From: Tissierellia bacterium
Lineage (GTDB): Bacteria > Bacillota > Clostridia > Tissierellales > Peptoniphilaceae
Assembly (NCBI GenBank): GCA_030537765.1
Contig: JAUNVH010000009.1
Location: 1-47,616 of the forward strand
Reading direction: 5' to 3'
Length of the DNA: 47,616 nucleotides
A program made the translations under genes and the position numbers. The notes beneath the pieces are model-generated. The model worked only from the letters and a program-made list of their open reading frames with translations. It had not been told where the DNA came from and did no database searches. How positions within the stretch are numbered: the first letter of the stretch is position 1; each line of letters opens with the position of its first letter. Below, piece after piece: positions 42,490 to 47,616 of this stretch.

Positions 42490-43827
42490 ATGTTAGAATT
42501 TAGAAAAGATTTTTATGCTGACTTAAGAATCGAATACGATTTTGAAACTGAAATCATATTTTTAGACGGTGAACTTAATCAGAATAAATACGGTGTAAAA
42601 ATTGGCGCATTTATTCGAGTTTTTGACGGAGAGATGTGGTACTATTCGAGCACGACCGATGTGGAAAACCTCAATAGTCATCTGAAAAAACTCTATAAGC
42701 TGGGCAAGCCTAATAAAAATATATTAGAAAATCCCATTGTCAAGAATTTTGAAATACACAAAGGTGAATTTTTGAAATTTAAAGATTCGACTGTGCAGAA
42801 TATAAAAAATGAAAAAAAGATTTCACTTTTGAAAGACTATTTAAAAGTGTATGACGATTTTCCAGAAATTTTATCTCATAAAGATTATTATAAAGACAAA
42901 TATAAAATGACTCATTTTGTATCAAGTCTCGGTTCAGATTTGAAACATGATACTCAATTTTTGAATTTGGTATTTACTCATAATGTGAACTTGGGCGAAG
43001 CTCCTTTTAATGGAATGGTTACACTTTCTGGCAGGAATATTGAAGAATTGAAAAATCGAAAACAAGAAATAATTTCTGAATTTAGAGAAGATATTGAATA
43101 TGCAAAGAATGCAGTGAAAGTTAATCCGGGAAAATATACATGCGTTTTGTCGCCAATAACGGCCGGTGTTTTTGCGCATGAATCTTTTGGACATAAAAGC
43201 GAATCAGATTTTATGATTGGCGATGAAACTATGTTAAAAGAATGGGAGATTGGCAAAAAAGTAGGTTCAGATATTTTGAGCATTGTGGATTCGGGCGATA
43301 TTTTAGATGCGGGCTTTATGCAGTTTGACGATGAGGGCAATAAGAGCAAAAAGACTTATCTTATTAAAAATGGAATTTTAAAGGGCAGACTTCACAATTC
43401 ATACACTGCTTCGTATCTAGATGAAGATATAACTGGCAACGGCCGTGCAGTTAGTTTTGAATTTGAGCCGATTGTAAGGATGACAAATACTTATATTGAA
43501 TCAGGTGATATGAGTTTTAAAGAATTGATTGAACCTATAAAAGAGGGCATTTTCATAAAAGACATCAATCACGGCTCTGGCATGTCCACTTTTACAATCG
43601 CGCCAAATAAAGCTTATATGATAAGAGATGGAAAGATTAAAGAACCTGTGCGTATCGCCGTTATAACCGGCAATGTAATGCATACACTTTCCGAAATTGA
43701 TGGCCTTTCTGACGAGGTGAAACTATATTCATTTGCGCTTGGAGGCTGCGGAAAGATGGAGCAATATCCACTAAAAGTTGGAATTGGCGGGCCATATGTC
43801 AGAGTAAATAATATAGAAGTGAAGTAG
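42490..43827 (+). CDS. tldD: TldD-family metalloprotease
   Basis: A 445-residue protein with the TldD zinc motif HESFGH (HExxxH, residues 230-235) and the family C-terminus with GLSDEVKLYSFALGGCGKMEQ and IGGPYVRV. TldD is the catalytic half of a TldD/TldE heterodimer that cuts unfolded peptides and, in some systems, leader peptides or antitoxins. AAGGAG 5 bases before the ATG. The tldE gene begins 9 bases after it. No candidate RiPP precursor is encoded next to it. Confidence 0.93.
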   Translation: MLEFRKDFYADLRIEYDFETEIIFLDGELNQNKYGVKIGAFIRVFDGEMWYYSSTTDVENLNSHLKKLYKLGKPNKNILENPIVKNFEIHKGEFLKFKDSTVQNIKNEKKISLLKDYLKVYDDFPEILSHKDYYKDKYKMTHFVSSLGSDLKHDTQFLNLVFTHNVNLGEAPFNGMVTLSGRNIEELKNRKQEIISEFREDIEYAKNAVKVNPGKYTCVLSPITAGVFAHESFGHKSESDFMIGDETMLKEWEIGKKVGSDILSIVDSGDILDAGFMQFDDEGNKSKKTYLIKNGILKGRLHNSYTASYLDEDITGNGRAVSFEFEPIVRMTNTYIESGDMSFKELIEPIKEGIFIKDINHGSGMSTFTIAPNKAYMIRDGKIKEPVRIAVITGNVMHTLSEIDGLSDEVKLYSFALGGCGKMEQYPLKVGIGGPYVRVNNIEVK

Positions 43828-43835
43828 GTGAAAAG

Positions 43836-45038
43836 ATGATTAGAGAAAAATATTCAATCATGCAAAATGAATTTTCAATAAATATAACAGATGGAAAAAT
43901 CGACAGTGTGCGTACAAAAGACATTAAAAAAAGTGCATTGCGAGTCTACGATGGTCAATATATAGGCATAAAAGGAGTGTATGGAGAGGTTAAAGATGAT
44001 GATTGGACAGAGGCCTTAAATAATTTGGGATTAAAAATTCCCTATCCACATAAACCGACAATGAATTTAAATTGTAATGAAGGTGGAAATTTTGAATTTG
44101 ACGAAAATAAATTTCTAAAAGATGTGAGAGAGTTTTTAGCTTATATTAAAACTGAATTTCCACAATTTGTAGTCTTTAATAAAGTGAGCCTAAATGACAA
44201 TTTATATTCAATTGTAAATGATGAATGGCTTGAACTTAGTGCAAGGAAATACGGTTATATTTTTTCGTTAATACTCAAAGAAAAAGGCACTCCAAATGTC
44301 TTTGACAGCAGCTTTTTATATGCCGGAAGAAATTATAATTTAAATGATCTTAAAAAATATTTTTATGATATGTTTAGCGTATATGATAAAAGAAGAGAAG
44401 TTCCAAAGAAAAAAACTCCCGTCATCATACAGACAGATTATATGATGCGCTTTTTTGAAAAACATTTAAATGGAAGAAGCCTTGGCACAAAATCTTCTAT
44501 ATTTAATGATAAATTAGGAGAAAAATTATTTTCTGAAAAATTTAGTCTGACGGTCGATAAAAAGAATTCATTTATAGAACCATTTTTTGATCTGGAAGGC
44601 ACCAGCTTGGCAAATGATGAAATATTCTTAATTGAAAACGGCGTTTTTAAAAGGCCATATGTCGACAAGGCGACTGCAAAAAAATATGGATATGAATTGA
44701 CTTCGTCAGCAGGTGGGGAATTTGATTCAGTGCCTTCTCCAAGCCCCGTAGGACTTCATTTTAAAAATACGGCAAATTCAATTGAAGAATTAATTGAAGA
44801 TAGAGAAGCCATCTTCGTGCAAATGTCTGCAGGAGGAGATTATACTGACAGCGGTGATTTTGCTGCGCCTATTATGGATTCATATCTTTTAGACAGAGAC
44901 GGTTTTAAAAACAGATTGCAAGAATTTACGCTCACGGGTAATGTATATGATATTTTTGGCAAAAACTTTATCGGTACTTTGCCTTATAAAAATGTTGAGG
45001 GATATAATCTCTTAGTATTTGAAACAGAAATTTTATAA
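43836..45038 (+). CDS. tldE: TldE/PmbA-family protein
   Basis: A 400-residue partner of TldD. It shares the two-domain layout but has no HExxxH, as expected for TldE/PmbA. Family blocks include SLTVDKKNSFIEPFFDLEGT near residues 237-256 and SAGGDYTDSGDFAAPI near 327-342. Together with the preceding gene it should form the heterodimeric protease. Two hairpins follow. Confidence 0.92.
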   Translation: MIREKYSIMQNEFSINITDGKIDSVRTKDIKKSALRVYDGQYIGIKGVYGEVKDDDWTEALNNLGLKIPYPHKPTMNLNCNEGGNFEFDENKFLKDVREFLAYIKTEFPQFVVFNKVSLNDNLYSIVNDEWLELSARKYGYIFSLILKEKGTPNVFDSSFLYAGRNYNLNDLKKYFYDMFSVYDKRREVPKKKTPVIIQTDYMMRFFEKHLNGRSLGTKSSIFNDKLGEKLFSEKFSLTVDKKNSFIEPFFDLEGTSLANDEIFLIENGVFKRPYVDKATAKKYGYELTSSAGGEFDSVPSPSPVGLHFKNTANSIEELIEDREAIFVQMSAGGDYTDSGDFAAPIMDSYLLDRDGFKNRLQEFTLTGNVYDIFGKNFIGTLPYKNVEGYNLLVFETEIL

Positions 45039-45045
45039 AAATTTA

Positions 45046-45073
45046 GACGGCAATTAGATTCTTGCCGTCATTT
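45046..45073 (+). terminator. Terminator of tldDE
   Basis: 8-bp stem GACGGCAA / TTGCCGTC (45046-45053, 45062-45069) with an ATTTTATTT tail. Confidence 0.85.
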
Positions 45074-45128
45074 TATTTGTTATATAAATATGAACCACTT
45101 TGTAATAAGACCTCTGATTTATGTTCAG

Positions 45129-45160
45129 ATTATCCCAATTAAATATTGGGATAATTTTTT
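45129..45160 (+). terminator. Second hairpin-terminator in the tldE-nfnA gap
   Basis: 11-bp stem ATTATCCCAAT / ATTGGGATAAT (45129-45139, 45145-45155) with a 5-base loop and a run of six T. It lies 60 bases past the first terminator, so it is either a back-up or the end of a short independent transcript. The probable nfnA -10 box (TATAAT, 45194-45199) is downstream. Confidence 0.8.
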
Positions 45161-45232
45161 GATATAAATATGTCATTTAATCAATCTCTTTGATATAATA
45201 TATCGAGTGTATTAATTCTAGGGGGAATCGAA

Positions 45233-46108
45233 TTGTTTAAAATTCTTGAAAAGAAATATTTGGCGCCTGAAATTTATGCATTTACCATAAAGGCTCCAAG
45301 GGTTGCAAAAGCGGCAAAGCCTGGTCAATTTGTCATAATTATAATTGAAGAAGACGGGGAGAGAATCCCACTTACAATATGTGATTCAAACAAAGATTTG
45401 GGCACAATATATTTGGTAATTCAAGCCATAGGGGCGTCTACAAAAAAACTTATAGCCAAAAAAGAAGGTGAATATATAAAAGATCTCTTAGGGCCATTGG
45501 GAAAACCCTCAGAATTTATTTATGAAGATTTAAACAGTTTGAAAGAGAAGAAGATATTACTTGCTGGAGGAGGAGTTGGTGTTGCTCCACTTATGCCTCA
45601 GGCAAAATGGTTAAAGGAAAATGGCGTAAAATTTGATATAGTTACTGGTTCAAAATCGAAAGAATTTGTAATATTAGAAAAAGAATTTAAAGAATTGGCA
45701 GATTTTTTCTTCATTGCAACAGATGACGGGAGTTATGGATTTCGTGGCATGGTCACTGATGCGATTAAAGAACTTATCATAAATAGAAAAAGAGAATATG
45801 ATCTCTGTATAATAATCGGCCCGATGATCATGATGAAATTTACAGCAAAAGTCACTAAAGAATTGGGATTAAAAAGTATTGTTTCTATGAATCCCATAAT
45901 GGTAGATGGAACTGGTATGTGCGGCGCTTGCAGAGTGAATTTAGATGGAGAAATTAAATTTGCATGCGTTGATGGCCCAGAATTTGATGCACATAAAATC
46001 GACTTTGATGAAGCCTTGAGAAGACAGGCACAATATAAAGATCAAGAACAATTAAAAGATCATGAATATTGTGAATTAGTTGGAGGAATGAAAAGTGGAC
46101 AGATTTAA
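45233..46108 (+). CDS. NfnA-like ferredoxin:NADP oxidoreductase small subunit
   Basis: A 291-residue flavoprotein with the ferredoxin-reductase layout: an FAD domain (RIPLTICDSN, about 44-53), NAD-binding AGGGVGVAPL (111-120), and a C-terminal [2Fe-2S] site with Cys230, Cys233 and Cys245 plus an Asp (Asp225 is a candidate) in MVDGTGMCGACRV. With the next gene it forms the NfnAB complex, which couples NADPH, NADH and ferredoxin in anaerobes by electron bifurcation. TTG start, 8 bases behind AGGGGG. A sulfide-dehydrogenase or glutamate-synthase-like role has been assigned to relatives and cannot be excluded. Confidence 0.87.
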   Translation: MFKILEKKYLAPEIYAFTIKAPRVAKAAKPGQFVIIIIEEDGERIPLTICDSNKDLGTIYLVIQAIGASTKKLIAKKEGEYIKDLLGPLGKPSEFIYEDLNSLKEKKILLAGGGVGVAPLMPQAKWLKENGVKFDIVTGSKSKEFVILEKEFKELADFFFIATDDGSYGFRGMVTDAIKELIINRKREYDLCIIIGPMIMMKFTAKVTKELGLKSIVSMNPIMVDGTGMCGACRVNLDGEIKFACVDGPEFDAHKIDFDEALRRQAQYKDQEQLKDHEYCELVGGMKSGQI

Positions 46109-47480
46109 AAGGGTTGAGATAAGTTATTTGGACCCAATAGAGAGAATCAAAAACTTTAAAGAAGTCTGTCTAGGTTATACAGAAGAAGAGGCAGTATTGG
46201 AAGCGAAGAGATGCTTGCAATGTAAAAATCCAAAATGTGTGCCATTATGTCCTGTAAATATTGATATTCCAGGCTTTATAAAAGCCATATCTCAAAGAGA
46301 TTTTTTATTGGCTTATGAAATACTCTCCGATTATACTAGTCTTCCCGCCGTTTGTGGCAGAGTTTGTCCTCAAGAAGACCAATGTGAAAAGACTTGCATT
46401 TTGGGTATAAAAGGCGATCCGATAGCAATCGGAAAACTAGAACGATTTGCAGCCGACTGGGCACTTGAAAACAATATAAGAAGAGAATTTACTTTTGATA
46501 AGAAGAATAAAAAAGTTGCAATTGTTGGCTCTGGGCCAGCGGGGATATCTTGCGCTGGAGAATTGATAAAGCTAGGCTATGAAGTGACTATTTTTGAATC
46601 GCTTCATCAACCGGGCGGAGTATTAATTTATGGAATTCCAGAATTTAGACTGCCCAATGAAAAAGTCGTATTTAAAGAAATAGAAAACTTAGAAAGACTT
46701 GGAGTAAAAATTGAAAAGAACGTGTATGTCGGCCGCACTCTGACAATAAAAGATATATTTAATGAAGGCTTCGAAGCAATTTTTATAGCTTCGGGAGCTG
46801 GGGCACCAATTTTTATGGGAATTGATGGCGAAAATCTGAATAATGTATTTTCGGCAAATGAATTTTTAACTAGAAACAATTTAATGAATGCATATAAATC
46901 AAATGCACAAACTCAAATCTATGTGGGCAAAAATATTGCAGTTATTGGCGGAGGAAATGTTGCTATGGATGCTGCTAGAACTGCCAAAAGATACGGTGCA
47001 GAAGTAAATATTATCTATAGAAGAACAAAAGCTGAATTGCCCGCAAGATATGAAGAAGTCGAAAATGCAATTGAAGAAGGCATAAAATTTCATTTTTTGG
47101 TAAATCCCATAGAAATTTTGGGGAATGAATTTGGAGAAGTGAGCTCTATAAAGCTTCAAAAAATGAAACTTGGCGAACCAGATTCTTCAGGTAGAAGAAA
47201 ACCGATGCCAATTGCCGGCGAAGAAACAGAATTAAAAGTAGATACTGTAATAATGGCCTTGGGCACAAATCCCAATACAGTTATCGCAGATACTGCATCA
47301 GGTCTAAAACTAGATGCTAAAAATAGAATTTTGGTAGACAAAAATTTAGAGACAAAACTATCAAGAGTATTTGCAGGAGGCGATATAGTAACGGGTTCTG
47401 CCACAGTAATTTTGGCGATGGGTGCAGGGAAAAAAGCCGCTCATTCAATTGATAATTTATTAAATAATAAAGCCGACTAA
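46095..47480 (+). CDS. NfnB-like (glutamate-synthase-type) large subunit
   Basis: A 461-residue flavoprotein. The N-terminus has Cys pairs for two [4Fe-4S] clusters (RCLQCKNPKCVPLCPVNIDI and CGRVCPQEDQCEKTCILG). Then follow the FAD site GSGPAGISCA, the NAD(P) site GGGNVAMDAART and the C-terminal FAD block FAGGDIVTGSATVILAMGAG. GTG start, overlapping the NfnA gene by 14 bases. Same fold as the glutamate synthase small subunit, but the neighbour fixes it as NfnAB-type. A strong terminator follows. Confidence 0.9.
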   Translation: MDRFKRVEISYLDPIERIKNFKEVCLGYTEEEAVLEAKRCLQCKNPKCVPLCPVNIDIPGFIKAISQRDFLLAYEILSDYTSLPAVCGRVCPQEDQCEKTCILGIKGDPIAIGKLERFAADWALENNIRREFTFDKKNKKVAIVGSGPAGISCAGELIKLGYEVTIFESLHQPGGVLIYGIPEFRLPNEKVVFKEIENLERLGVKIEKNVYVGRTLTIKDIFNEGFEAIFIASGAGAPIFMGIDGENLNNVFSANEFLTRNNLMNAYKSNAQTQIYVGKNIAVIGGGNVAMDAARTAKRYGAEVNIIYRRTKAELPARYEEVENAIEEGIKFHFLVNPIEILGNEFGEVSSIKLQKMKLGEPDSSGRRKPMPIAGEETELKVDTVIMALGTNPNTVIADTASGLKLDAKNRILVDKNLETKLSRVFAGGDIVTGSATVILAMGAGKKAAHSIDNLLNNKAD

Positions 47481-47519
47481 ATTATTAAAATATTATACAT
47501 TGAATATGAAATAAAAAAT

Positions 47520-47568
47520 ATTCGATCGATTCTATCTATAAATTAATGGAAATCGATCGAATTTTTTA
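47520..47568. terminator. Terminator after nfnB
   Basis: 12-bp stem ATTCGATCGATT / AATCGATCGAAT (47520-47531, 47551-47562) with a 19-base loop and T-runs on both strands. The last 48 bases of the window could hold the end of a minus-strand gene, but are too short to call. Confidence 0.85.
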
Positions 47569-47616
47569 TTCAGTGATGAAAAAATTTAAGCCTTATTGCA
47601 TTAAAGACTATTTGCT

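Overview
The window is AT-rich, densely packed DNA from a low-GC Gram-positive anaerobe. Spacing between genes is short, many genes overlap, Shine-Dalgarno (SD) sites are strong, TTG and GTG starts are frequent, and most operons end in hairpin/T-run terminators. The gene set (hybrid cluster protein, an NfnAB-like electron-bifurcating pair, methionine gamma-lyase, isoaspartyl dipeptidase, a two-gene SUF system, a BMP/Nup nucleoside importer) suits an amino-acid and peptide fermenting member of the Clostridia/Tissierellia, perhaps a Peptoniphilaceae relative. That placement is inference; there is no rRNA here. I see no phage, insertion sequence, CRISPR array or replication origin.

Layout. 1-3.5 kb (minus): 5' part of hcp behind a perfect palindrome, a duplicated DUF1576 membrane protein and a lipoprotein. 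3.6-7.1 kb (plus): three translationally coupled amidohydrolase-superfamily genes, namely an apparently active enzyme, a paralogue that has lost most metal ligands, and iadA. 7.1-7.9 kb: tRNA-Ser(CGA) and a YbjQ-type gene. 7.95-10.2 kb: a PspC / PadR / DUF1700 / DUF4097 envelope-stress operon behind a consensus promoter with a perfect operator. 10.3-11.7 kb: a PPC/DUF296 protein and an Abi_2 (HEPN) gene with a structured leader. 11.8-19.2 kb: a seven-gene nucleoside uptake and phosphorolysis operon. 19.2-23.6 kb: two adjacent GntR (YtrA-type) cassettes. 23.6-27.7 kb (minus): SRPBCC, methyltransferase and TetR; a GlsB-type protein; SufC/SufB. 27.9-29.5 kb: thiD and a divergent thiM. 29.5-34.3 kb (minus): XRE/CPBP/small membrane protein, then a LolD/FtsX transporter with a decayed FtsX fragment upstream. 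34.8-38.7 kb: an AbgB-type M20 hydrolase, an NhaC-type transporter and a second lipoprotein paralogous to the first. 39-42.3 kb: alr, methionine gamma-lyase and an SDR. 42.5-47.5 kb: a TldD/TldE pair and an NfnA/NfnB pair.

How the genes fit together. Nucleosides imported by BMP/Nup can be cleaved by two phosphorylases, and the resulting sugar-1-phosphate may go to an unusual MtnA-family protein. Peptide and isopeptide breakdown (IadA, AbgB-like, TldD/E), methionine cleavage and redox balancing (NfnAB-like) fit amino-acid fermentation. The features most worth following are the active/inactive amidohydrolase pair, the Abi_2 leader RNA, the altered MtnA-like and ThiM-like proteins, the FtsX remnant and the paired lipoproteins.
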